A stretch of DNA of 64,000 nucleotides from the NCBI GenBank assembly GCA_030512335.1, contig JAULSU010000004.1, forward strand, positions 3,968,001-4,032,000. The letters are read 5' to 3'. The number at the start of each line of letters is the position of its first letter. Positions within the stretch are counted from its first letter, which is position 1. Of the stretch, positions 46,356 to 55,933 are shown one piece after another. Source of the DNA: Immersiella caudata (lineage: Eukaryota > Ascomycota > Sordariomycetes > Sordariales > Lasiosphaeriaceae). A program made the position numbers and the translations under genes. The notes beneath the pieces are model-generated. The model ran no database searches. It had not been told where the DNA came from and saw only the letters and a list, made by a program, of their open reading frames with translations.

Positions 46356-47694
46356 ATGCATCTCGATCTCGTAATACGGCCACTTACCGCGGTCTTGAGG
46401 CGACGAACCGCACAGCATGTCCCGCTCCCTATTCAGCGCCTTCAAACTCGAGGGCTGCATCTAGCCCCGCCGTTTCTCCTCGAGGACTACACCCCTCGGT
46501 ACATGACCCTCAGCTCGCGCGATGCCGCCATGAAGCGCTCTGCTGCCTACTCTCACTTGAGGAACTGCAATTTGTGTCCGAGGTTGTGCGGGGTGAATCG
46601 GTATGAGACGACGGGGATGTGTGAGTTTCACTCTTGCCGTGTATCTTCATTTGAAGCGGGACTCTGACTTGCCCTGTGTAGGCTTGATCGGTGAGAGGGC
46701 CAAGGTCAATGTGATTGCGCCTCACTTTGGAGAGGGTAAGTTTTTGGGCTAGTAGGGCCTATTCAGCGTCTCCGAAGGAGAACGTGAAGCTGAGGGAATG
46801 CAGAGCCGTGTGTTCAAGGACATCATGGAAGTGGTTCCGTGTTCTTTAGGCGAGTCCCCACACATTAATGGGGCGAGGAGTAGGTAGCTAACGCTTTTCT
46901 AGCATGTGTAACCTGCGCTGCGTGTTTTGTCAAAACCATGACATTGCGCATCAGCGGAATGGAAGGGACTTGACGCCCGAGGAGCTGGGGGATTGGTATG
47001 TCAAACTTCAGGAGGTTGGGAATGTTCACAATATCAACCTGATCACACCGGAACAGTAAGATCGCCTATTATGTGCCCCTATCCCGATGCAACCAAGGTT
47101 GGGAACTGAGCAGAAGGCAGTGTCGTTCCGCAGGTCACACTGAGCATACTGCACGCGCGAGACAATGGGCTCAAGGTTCCCATTATTTACAACACCTCGG
47201 CATACGACTCCCTGGCATCGCTAGAGCTACTTGATGGCCTTGTCGATATCTATCTACCGGATTTCAAGATCTGGGAGCCAGCAACGTCGAAACGGCTGCT
47301 CAAGGCGGACGACTACGCTGCTACGGCGCGAGAGAGCATCAAAGCCATGCATTCTCAGGTCGGTGATCTTTGCTTCACAGGCGATGGAATTGCCAAGAGT
47401 GGCGTTCTCATCCGTCACCTGGTGATGCCAGGATACGAAGCCGAGGGCGCCGAGATAATGCGGTTTCTGGCTTTCGAGGTGTCCAGGGATTGCTTTGTCA
47501 ACATCATGGAGCAATACCGACCGGACGCCTATGTAGGGAGAACGAAAAGGGGCTCTAAAGGGGACCAGAAGCGATACGCCGAGATCAACCGCGCCGTCTC
47601 AAACGAAGAAATATCCACCGTGAGGAAAGCAGCTGAAGCGGCCGGGCTGTGGCGATTTTGCGACCCTCCGAAGCATGACGGCTTCAATCTTTGA
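46356..47694 (+). CDS. Radical SAM protein, PflX-like (COG1313 type)
   Basis: Five exons (46356-46620, 46682-46735, 46804-46849, 46903-47055, 47121-47694) give 363 residues. The radical SAM cluster motif CNLRCVFC (Cys124, Cys128, Cys131) follows GHHGSGSVFFS. Four further cysteines (71, 74, 78, 89 in NCNLCPRLCGVNR...GMC) form the N-terminal signature of this branch. Later blocks are NINLITPEH, YNTSAYDS, VDIYLPDFK and the tail-domain VLIRHLVMPG. In bacteria these proteins are labelled PflX or pyruvate-formate-lyase-activating-like, but their substrate is unknown. No pyruvate formate lyase gene is nearby. The 5'-deoxyadenosyl radical chemistry follows from the cluster motif. The first 40 residues are Arg-rich and might target mitochondria. 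Intron 3 has a GC donor (GCGAGT at 46850). The start is the first ATG of the open frame and is provisional. Confidence 0.85.
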
Positions 47695-48045
47695 CGTTAC
47701 CAGGATCGATCGACACAATACCAAGGCAGACGGAGCTTTTCCCTTCAATATGAAATTCCAGCATGGCGGGTCTGGACAACTGCGCCCACAGGAAGATCTT
47801 TGTTGTCGTGGCATGACTGGCCTCGCTAGCCGAGTGTGTCTTTCAACCAAAAGAAAGAATCCCGTGCCGTGGCTAACTGAGCGCCGATGACCTGAATCTT
47901 TGTCCCGTAGCATAAGGATACTGTCACATTGGGAAGATTCTCGGAAGGCTATCAGAGACAGCTTGTCTCACCACTTCCACAGCAGCAACCCCACTACTGC
48001 CAAACATCAACATCGTGCCTTACACTGGAAGTCTGCTTTGACATT
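47695..48045. other. Intergenic, 351 bp
   Basis: Radical SAM 3' end and the 5' region of the next gene. The reading frame of the downstream protein stays open back to 47929 but has no ATG before 48046. Nothing else seen. Confidence 0.5.
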
Positions 48046-49284
48046 ATGGACACTGTCAGCCCTAAGAGTCTGGCGGCTCCGGAGCCGTTGATTTCTCTGG
48101 CAAAGTCACCCGGGCCCTCAACAAATGACGGACATCCACAGAAGGCACCACCAACACCCCCGCAACAAGACTATGAGCCCGCTCAGGATGGATCCAAGCA
48201 AAAGAGGGGCTCAAATGATTTCGATGGCCTGCACAAGCCTTTCCTTCGAGTCAGCACCACGCCCCCTACGCGTCACCCTCCTCATTCTCAGCCATGGCAT
48301 CCCCGCTCTCAGGCTCACCACATCGCGCCATTCACTCCCATCTCTCCACCACCCACTGCTCAAACCACCAGCCTCGACGATCTCCACAACGAACGCACCT
48401 ACCTTCTTCAGAACCTTCAACGCCAAGGGGAGCGCGCTACACGTCTGCTAGAGCGGTACGCAGCTCTCGAAGCCAAAGTGTCAGGTTCTGCTTCGTCAAA
48501 CGGCACTGTTACCAAGCCCACTTCTTCACGGAAGACCCGCAAGGAGCTTGCCACCCTCAAAGGTCGTCTGGTTGAGAGCTCTCGCCAGGAGCAGCTCATG
48601 CTGCTACGACTGGGCGAGATATGGCTTGAAGTTAGAAATCGCGAGAGGTGGCTGGCAGTTGCTGGACATGTCCAGCACCATGCTGGAGGTGGGGCTGGGA
48701 TTCCGCCTACTCCGGCTACCGCTGCATCGACGACATCGACTGAGTATTTTGCATGCTCGTCGGCGCTTAGCCCTCTGTCACCTTCTTTCGTGCCTGGAAA
48801 GTCGTTTTCTCTACAGGACATTTGGGGGAGCACCATACCCAATGATGGAGACATGAAGCAGTCTAAAGAGGACAATTTCAAAGGGAAAGAGGTTGAAACA
48901 GAAGATACGAGAACAGGAAGCGGTGAAGCAACAGTTGAGCAACACTCGGAGAGTGATGACGCTCAAGAGGACTGTGTCTTTGTCGTGAAGGGGGAAGAGG
49001 ATGGAGAAGACAAGAATGACGAAGACGCCGCCGAGACCGGCACCGGTGCGAAAACCGTCATGTTCAAAGAAGTCATCTGGGAATTGAACGATGAAGATGC
49101 TGACTCTTCGGGAGAGAAACAACTCCCCTCTAAAGGCCGACGGCTCACCTCGCTGCATCTTCCATTGGCACTCGGAGCCCGTGATAAGCGGATGAGCCTG
49201 CCATCGTTGAAAACCATTTGGCGACGGGGAGCTGGGGTTGAACTGGATCAGGATGAAGATGAACAGTTTTTGGGCCCCCTGTAA
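48046..49284 (+). CDS. Hypothetical protein, coiled coil plus acidic region
   Basis: Uninterrupted frame of 412 residues from MDTVSPKSLAAPEPLISLAK. I do not recognise the family. Residues 1-110 are Pro/Ser/Thr/His-rich and probably disordered. A helical stretch of about 45 residues (LDDLHNERTYLLQNLQRQGE onward) continues as ERATRLLERYAALEAKV, then a second helix (RKELATLKGRLVESSRQEQL) leads into LRLGEIWLEVRNRERWLAVA. These heptad-like patterns suggest a coiled coil. A Ser-rich linker follows, then an Asp/Glu-rich segment (about 270-340) with VFVVKGEEDGEDKNDEDAAE, and a basic tail (SLKTIWRRGAG). No membrane segment or signal peptide is seen. Codon use matches neighbours. The composition suits a structural or scaffolding protein, without further claim. 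The frame is long and unbroken, which supports it being a real gene. Confidence 0.72.
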   Translation: MDTVSPKSLAAPEPLISLAKSPGPSTNDGHPQKAPPTPPQQDYEPAQDGSKQKRGSNDFDGLHKPFLRVSTTPPTRHPPHSQPWHPRSQAHHIAPFTPISPPPTAQTTSLDDLHNERTYLLQNLQRQGERATRLLERYAALEAKVSGSASSNGTVTKPTSSRKTRKELATLKGRLVESSRQEQLMLLRLGEIWLEVRNRERWLAVAGHVQHHAGGGAGIPPTPATAASTTSTEYFACSSALSPLSPSFVPGKSFSLQDIWGSTIPNDGDMKQSKEDNFKGKEVETEDTRTGSGEATVEQHSESDDAQEDCVFVVKGEEDGEDKNDEDAAETGTGAKTVMFKEVIWELNDEDADSSGEKQLPSKGRRLTSLHLPLALGARDKRMSLPSLKTIWRRGAGVELDQDEDEQFLGPL

Positions 49285-49494
49285 CTAACCAGACTGCTTC
49301 CTAGATATGTCCTCTTTTGTCGTCCCTTTTTACTCCCCATAGATCATGCATTTGTATATACACGTGATCAAAAGAATGAGAAAGCTGCAACGTACGAGAG
49401 CATTACAAAACTCCTATATTCGATCCTACCGCATGAAGAAGAAACAAATCCCGTCGCTATGCTCGCTTACCAATAACCAATCCCTGTGCGATCC

Positions 49495-50343
49495 TCACGC
49501 AAACTCGCCATTTTCCCCATCATCAAATCCAAGCTGCTGCGACGACAGCCGCTTCTGCTTCCTCACTTCCTGCGCACTCGGCGGTGGCGGCAAGAACCCA
49601 TTACCCCCTGACCCAGGAGGAGGCGGCAACGCAAACGATGCCAAACTCTTCCCACTCCCGCCCGATCCTGGCGGAGGGGGCAACGCAAACGACGCCAAAC
49701 TCTTCCCCTCCCCTCCCCCTGAGCTCCCGCTAGCCGCAGGCGGCGGCCTGATCCTATTCTTCCCAAACTTGGTCCCGCTCAGGTTCACCGTGATCGTCTC
49801 CCCCTCCTTCAAGCTATAATCCCTCTTCACCTCCTCTTCCTTTTTCTTCTCCGCCTCTTTCCCTTTTACCTCACCACTTCCCCCCTGAACCGCCTTCTCC
49901 GCCTCCTGTAGCGCCACTCCAAAGTCAAAGGCCTCGCTCCTCTCCTCGAAGCCAATCCCCAGCGTGGCTTTCCTCCCGCTGGGATCTTGCACGCGAACTG
50001 CAAAGAAGCGCGATGAATCCGCGGCGGGCTCGACCACGGCGCGGGTGGTATAGGGGGCTGCGGCGAAGAGGGAGCCGGTGGAGGGGTCTTCGAGGATGAT
50101 GTCAACTTTAACGGTTTCCGAGGAGGAGTCTGAGGGGGTAAAAGCGGTTTCAATGACGCGAAGACGGCAGGTGAAGATGTGACGTTGAGGTTCGGCGGTC
50201 CAGCTTGCGGCGAGGTGGCCGCGGCTGGACGAGACGGGGGGGATGGAATAAACGTGAATAGGGGAGGCGATGTGGAGAATGCGTTGGATGGCGTCGGGAG
50301 GGAGGGGCTGGCCAGTGGCCGGGTCGAGAGTTGAGTTTTCCAT
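49495..50343 (-). CDS. NECAP-family clathrin adaptor-associated protein
   Basis: Single exon of 282 residues. The N-terminal NECAP PHear domain (about 20-165) shows ILHIASPIHVYSIPP, AASWTAEPQRHIFTCRLRVI, KVDIILEDPSTGSLFAAAPY, the DSSRFFAVRVQDPSGRKATL block and GIGFEERSEAFDFGVALQEA, the strongest family signature. A Lys/Glu stretch and SLKEGETITVNL follow. The C-terminus has two nearly identical copies of GKSLASFALPPPPGSGG and ends in QLGFDDGENGEFA. In animals NECAP binds AP-2 and clathrin partners and controls AP-2 activation during endocytosis. Here the same role at the plasma membrane or tip collar is inferred. It diverges from the eIF2B-alpha gene over 421 bp. Confidence 0.9.
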   Translation of the reverse strand: MENSTLDPATGQPLPPDAIQRILHIASPIHVYSIPPVSSSRGHLAASWTAEPQRHIFTCRLRVIETAFTPSDSSSETVKVDIILEDPSTGSLFAAAPYTTRAVVEPAADSSRFFAVRVQDPSGRKATLGIGFEERSEAFDFGVALQEAEKAVQGGSGEVKGKEAEKKKEEEVKRDYSLKEGETITVNLSGTKFGKNRIRPPPAASGSSGGGEGKSLASFALPPPPGSGGSGKSLASFALPPPPGSGGNGFLPPPPSAQEVRKQKRLSSQQLGFDDGENGEFA

Positions 50344-50764
50344 TGTTAATCAGGTTTGAATTGGAGTTGTTGTTATGGGTGAGGTGTAACGGACGTCATG
50401 GTATGGTTAGGGGGGGGACTGTTGGTGGTGTTGGGGGTTTAGATAGGCCATTCGGCGAGGCTACCCCTGTCGGTAGCGGTGAGACGCGGGGCAGAAGGGC
50501 CCCGCACTCTGCTTATCGTGATAAAGATGGCGGTGTGGGGCGGCAGAATGGCGGTCGGTCCAATTGAGTCACATCGATGAGGGCATGATCTGGGAACTTT
50601 CTTTGAACTTTCGTATATCGCAGTAGGGCTTGTTCGGGTTTGCGGTTCGACAACTCACAGTCGAACGTCTGTCTTATTCATTGATTTTCTGGAGCAGTGC
50701 TCGCCGAATGCTTTGGCGCCGACCGCTACCCAAGTTTGTTTCCTCTGTCTACTTCACCAGCAAG
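50344..50764. other. Divergent promoter region, NECAP / eIF2B-alpha
   Basis: A 421-bp spacer between two start codons pointing apart. An in-frame upstream ATG for the eIF2B gene exists at 50708. No clear TATA box is seen for either gene. Confidence 0.5.
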
Positions 50765-51887
50765 ATGGCTGTTGGGACGTCTTCGAGCACACAATCGGAG
50801 CCAGCGACGCCTGCGGGCGCGCAGCAAAATGTGGAAAAGGATGAGTGGGAGTAAGTCGTCCGAAGCCCAGATATGACTATCTGCCGGGTTGCTGGAGCAA
50901 TTGATTGACACCATTTGTAGCATCGTCGAGACATACAAGTCTCTCCTCGCCTCGGACCCGGAGATGACGATGCCCGTCGCCGCCCTCGAATCGCTCATCG
51001 AACTCCTCCGTGAGACCCCTTCTTCCACAGCAATGGAGACAGTCAAGATCGTCAAGGACCAAAAGGCAAAGCTTCTCGCGGCGTCGCCAAACCCGCTTCC
51101 CATCCTAGCCGGTGCCGATCTCTTCGAGCAATTCCTTCTGCGGTCGCTTAGAGGGCCAGCCGCAGACGCAGCCCCCGGCCAGGTGATGAGCTTTGAGGAC
51201 ACCCGAGCCCATTTGCTCCAGAACAAGCAGCTATTTGCGACGCGCGCACGCGACGCTCGCGACTCGATCGCTGCCGTGGGGTCCAAGTATGTCCTTCACG
51301 ACAAGGTTGTCCTAACTGCTGGCGGATCCCGCGTCGTCACCTCCATCCTGTTGCGCGCCGCAGCCGACCGCACCCGCCACTTCAAGGTTTACTACGTGCG
51401 AGACGGCAGCCCTCGGACAGATGCATCCATCGCAGCCCTCCGCGAGGCTGGCCTCGCGGTCGGCACCATTAACCAAGGAAAGATTGCCCATGTCATGTCC
51501 AACCTCAGTCGAATCAATTTGGTTCTGGTCGGAACCGAGGTCGTGCTGCAAAACGGTGGCATCATCTCGCGCATGGGCACTAGCCAGCTCGCGTTTCTGA
51601 CCAAACACCTCCCCGGTTCACGCAAACGCTTCTACGTTGCCGCCGAGACGCACAAGATTGTGCGCGTAACACCCCTCTCCGGGCCCATCGTCAACCGGGT
51701 GGGTGTCCGGCAAGAGGATGTTAGCAAGTGGGAGAATATCGACCGCACACCAGACAACGTCAAGGAGCTCTTGGCTGAGCAAGATGAGGTAGACTACACC
51801 GACCCGGAGCTCATTGACGGTATCATCACGGAGCAGGGGACCAAGATGACGTCACAGATTTGGGAAATGGTGGAAGACTACATCTAG
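50765..51887 (+). CDS. GCN3: Translation initiation factor eIF2B subunit alpha
   Basis: Exons 50765-50850 and 50921-51887 give 350 residues. The helical N-terminal domain has EWDIVETYKSLLASDPEMTM, PVAALESLIELLRETPSSTA and LFEQFLLRSLRG. The Rossmann-like half shows DKVVLTAGGSRVV, FKVYYVRDGSPR, NLVLVGTEVVLQNGGIISRMG and GSRKRFYVAAETHKIVR, all typical of eIF2B alpha. The family usually has about 300-340 residues. The subunit is part of the guanine exchange factor for eIF2 and senses phosphorylated eIF2-alpha in the integrated stress (general amino acid) response. The start at 50765 was chosen because family members begin shortly before the DEW block. Using the ATG at 50708 would add 19 residues (MLWRRPLPKFVSSVYFTSK) that look like a targeting peptide and are unexpected for a cytosolic factor. 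Confidence 0.94.
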
Positions 51888-52436
51888 TTTCTGGTTTTCT
51901 GCACTGGGGAAGGCCTAGAATATTGATATGGCGAGTTATGCGCATTGTAAGGTAACCTAGGTGTATTGGGGTTCATACCAGGCGTCAGCGGGGCATGGAG
52001 AGGCGTTCTTGGTCCAGGAAAAGCGGTTATCATAGGGAAATAGGCAGGAGTACGACACGGACTTTTTAGGCCTGAAATAACCGTCAGGTTTCCATGAAGC
52101 CGCCTCATGCAGGAGATTCCCTTTTGGTCGGGCTCTCATGCAATGGACCGTAACGGGTCCAGGGTACGCCATGATGAGGTACACTGAAAATGCTTCATTT
52201 CCACTCGAGACCGAACGAGACGACAATCGCAAATAAACATCTGTCTTCAATATTAGAATCGCCGACGATGAGAATCCCCATCGCCATATTTTTATCTCAA
52301 AATACCGTCCCAGAATTTTGTTTTCCAACCCTGAACACCTCTTTACTCACGAGATGCACCCAAGACAAAACAACCCCTTTCTCTGGACAATGATCGAAGA
52401 CATACTGAAGCAAAACAAGACTTGGCGATTAGGATA
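51888..52436. other. Intergenic, convergent 3' ends
   Basis: Between the stop codons of eIF2B-alpha (plus) and EGT1 (minus). Holds both 3' untranslated regions. No gene seen. Confidence 0.6.
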
Positions 52437-55400
52437 TCAGTTCAAGTCACGAGCCAGACGAGCGCCGACCCATGCGTAGGGGTAATTGCGTTGGTACCAA
52501 TTCACACTGTCGCAAGAGTCAATACGAAAATGAAAGTATGCCGAAAATGTCGACTTACAAACTCTTGCGGCCAGCGATGCGTGGGTGAGTCGCCCAGGAT
52601 CCCCCTAGCACAATGTTGTGCTTCTCATCGAAGAAGTCGGCTGTGTATCCTGGGTAGAGCGGCATCGGGGTGAACCCCTCCCAAGGACGGAGGACGGTAC
52701 TGGTCCATTCCCAGACGCCTCCCATGTCGCCCTGTCCGGCAAGGACGTTGCCCCGCCCTGTAACGGGCGTGGGATGCCAATGCTGGAATCCAGCATTGGC
52801 GCCGTCAAGGTCGAGGAAGAGCTGCTGCTGGCCCTGTCCATCGACCTGGGTGACAGTAGGGGTAGATGGAGGCGTGATTTCTACCCCGTCGTTTGATAGG
52901 TGGCTACAGCAAAGCCATTAGCGGAGATCCGGGGGTTGCAGTGAGCTGAGCCTTACCCGTTGACAGCCGGGACAGTCTTTCCGAGTTGCCTCTCGACCTC
53001 TTTCTTCTTCTTTACGGCATTGACATGAGCATAGATGCTCCGAGCCTCTTCGAAAGTGGGGATCCGGCCACCCATCCAGGCGGCACATCCGGCAAGTTCG
53101 TCATATGACGCAAAAATAGGCCAGTCCAAGGCGTATTTCAGGGGAACCAGTCCAAAAATCGTCCGAACTGACTTGCCGTCAAGGAAAGACTCGGGCAATA
53201 TATTTCCGTGGCCATTGGTGTGACCATTCATGGTGCGGCTGGCCTTGTCCACTGATTCCGCCCAGGATGCAGGCACCTTGTCAATGCTTGTGTCGTACAT
53301 GTATCGTGCATACTGGGTTGTGTTAGATGATAGACCCAGTGCGAATACACAAACCAACACATACCTCTTCGTTGCTGATGGGTCTAGCCTGGGCCTGGAA
53401 CGCATGGACGCGCGCCTCCCTGATAGGCTTTTCATTGTCCCTGTGTACGGTCAGGAGTAATTCCGGACTTGCACGGATAGGGGTCTTACCAGCCAAAATG
53501 AGAATCGGGCTCGCTCCCATCTTCTGGATCGTCCAAGCCAATCGAGATATGTTGAGCAGGAATATCAAACCACTGGTTTGGGACCCTCTCGGAGCGGGCC
53601 TTAGCAGCAAGCTTCTCAAAATCCGGGATGGGAACGTGTGATGGCGGGCGCGTCTTGTCACTCTGCAGCATCATGTAAAGAAGCGTCTCGATGTGCATGA
53701 GTTCATGCTCGAAGCCAACCCACACGGCTCGGCCCACATGGCGCGAGATCTTGTCCTGGCCCGCGGCGTAGATGCGGCGCACTCGGGAGCGTACTTCGTT
53801 CTGATAGGCCAGGATCTGGTCAACCGGAGGCCATTCGTCAGGGATTTCGGAGTGTGCATGGCATAACTCCGGGTTGTCAACGTCAGGGTCAATGCCTCGT
53901 TCGAAAATTCGAGCAAAAGACTGGGGCTCTGAGGGTGGCTCCTCGGTCGCTTTGGTCAACTGAATATCGAGAAAGGTGGGGATATGGCCGAGGTAGAAAA
54001 TGCAGGCGTTGCGGAGTTTGATGGGCTTCTCGAGGAGTTCCTGCTGCGGCAGCATCTCCAGTGTTACGATGTCCCACGACGCCCAGAGAGCTTCCCAATC
54101 CTCTACCGTGGGCAGAACGCTGCGGGCGTACAATGATGGCATCAAGCTGAACGACATTCTCGGTTTGGTGAGCATGTGGAGCCCTATCGTGAGCAGCGCA
54201 TGTTAGTCCAGCCCAGCAGCCAGCATGCAGATAAGAAATGAAGCTCTCCAAATCGGGGAGGCAGCCCAGCCCGGCAGGTTGGCGCAATCATCACTGGATG
54301 CAGGCCAGATTCGCCAAGTATCAGGGTATCGTGCAAGAGACTTGACGAAGGTTTCACAGACAGCGAAAACCCGTACGACTGGTCCCACGTGTCAGGGAAA
54401 GCGTGGGGTAGTCGCTCGGGATGCTTGATCGGGCCTCAGTGATGATGCGATCCAGCTGCGCGACACAGCCCTGGCCGACAGCCCCGGCTGTAAACAAGAT
54501 CGGATATGAGTACACTTACCATACTCATCAATGTGCCTCCACTGGGCAGTCTCTGTCATCCCAGCCAACTTCCAGAGTTTCTGTGCCTCGGCTGGCGAGT
54601 ACTTTAGACTCTGTTCAACCTGGATTCGATCGTGAGGCCGAATCAAATCGCCCATGACGACAGTATCGCGGTACGGTGCATAAAACGCTTGGTGGCGACC
54701 ACCCTCACCATCAAAAACGTACTCGCCGATCACCCTCCAGTCCCTCTCAACGAACACGGTACCCCCGATGACCTTGTTGGCATGACGGAGGCCGTTCAGG
54801 ACAAACCTGGGATTTGTCAGTCACCGCTACGAGGTGCGTATGCTTGCATGACAGCAGAAACATGAAGGTGTGGCATACTCGTGGGTAACTCCCTCCTTGT
54901 CTTTGGACTTTCGTAATTAGAAACTGGCAAAACTACCGCTGAATACCGAGGATGGGTTACACATACCATTGTACGCGTGACTAACAAAGAGTCAGCGATG
55001 TATTGAGAGTGGTGTGGGAAAGGGGTTACACATACTAGACTTTGGCAGGATTGTCGCACGCATCTAGCCCAATCAACATTGTGTCACCTTGGCCAAGAAC
55101 GTCTGCGAAGCTCTTCAAGAATTCAGCCGCCTCATCTCGATCAAAGTTGCCTAGAAGATGCCGCGTTAGGCGAGAGCACACACGTTGGGCGTACCCGAAC
55201 TCACCAATGCTAGAACCGAGACTCAAGATGCACTTTTGCCTGGAGGAGTTGGATGGTTTCTTGAGCCACTCCCTTCCGTCATCATACGTCCCGAGTAGAC
55301 CGTGAGCGCGGACGTGCTTGTATGCCGGAAGCTGACCGAGCGTGCGCTCCAGCTCCTTCAGGGAGAGGTCCAAGGCGTAGTAGTCGACTTCCTTGCCTGC

Positions 55401-55933
55401 TTTTTCGAGCTCCTGCAGGAGCAAGTTCACCTTCCTCAGATTCCTGCTGCGACGATGAGCGAGAGCCCGACAAGTGTCTCTTCTGGGAGAGCCTTACCCG
55501 CTGCCGAGCTCGATGACCATAGATCCAGAAGGAACAGACTTGACGATCTCGTCTGCAAAGGACTTGAGCACCTCGATCTCGTCATTGGTCAAGTAATACT
55601 CCTCCAAGTAGGTGATCTGAAACGAGTTAGCGCGCAGCACGTAAGAAGCAGTAGTGGCAGAGCGATAACCAGCCTTACCTCCTCAAAGAGCTGGAGACCC
55701 CTCTCGTCGTAGAGCAAAAGTGTGGGGAGCTTCCGGGGAGCGTCCTTAACCTTGAACAGAGACAGCACCTCAGACTTGAGATTGATCTCAACCTCGACGC
55801 CCCGAATGTCAATGATATCAGGACCCGGCTTGGCCGAAGCTGTGCTGAGCTTCGGCATCCCGAGCTCCTTAGCCCCTTTGAGGGCAAGGAATGTGCCGTG
55901 CGGCACAGCACTCGCTTTGTCCGCACTCGGCAT
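52437..55933 (-). CDS. EGT1: Ergothioneine biosynthesis protein Egt1 (fused methyltransferase and sulfoxide synthase)
   Basis: Eleven exons: 55933-55679, 55616-55498, 55443-55036, 54980-54967, 54900-54879, 54806-54520, 54183-53490, 53440-53365, 53312-52957, 52903-52559 and 52506-52437. They give 881 residues. Residues 1-368 form the SAM-dependent histidine N-alpha-methyltransferase, with SMVIELGSGNLRKV (118-131) as SAM loop. Residues 370-880 form the EgtB-like iron enzyme: a DinB-type part with putative iron ligands His435 (LGHIPTF) and His528/His532 (HELMHIE), and a formylglycine-generating-enzyme-like part with GGVWEWTSTV, LGGSWATHPRIAGRK and NWYQRNYPYAWVGARLARDL. The protein trimethylates histidine to hercynine and couples it to cysteine with O2, giving hercynylcysteine sulfoxide. 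The pathway ends with Egt2, which is not in this window. Exon 4 is 14 nt, and a 336-nt intron lies at the domain junction. A TATA-like site precedes the gene. Confidence 0.95.
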
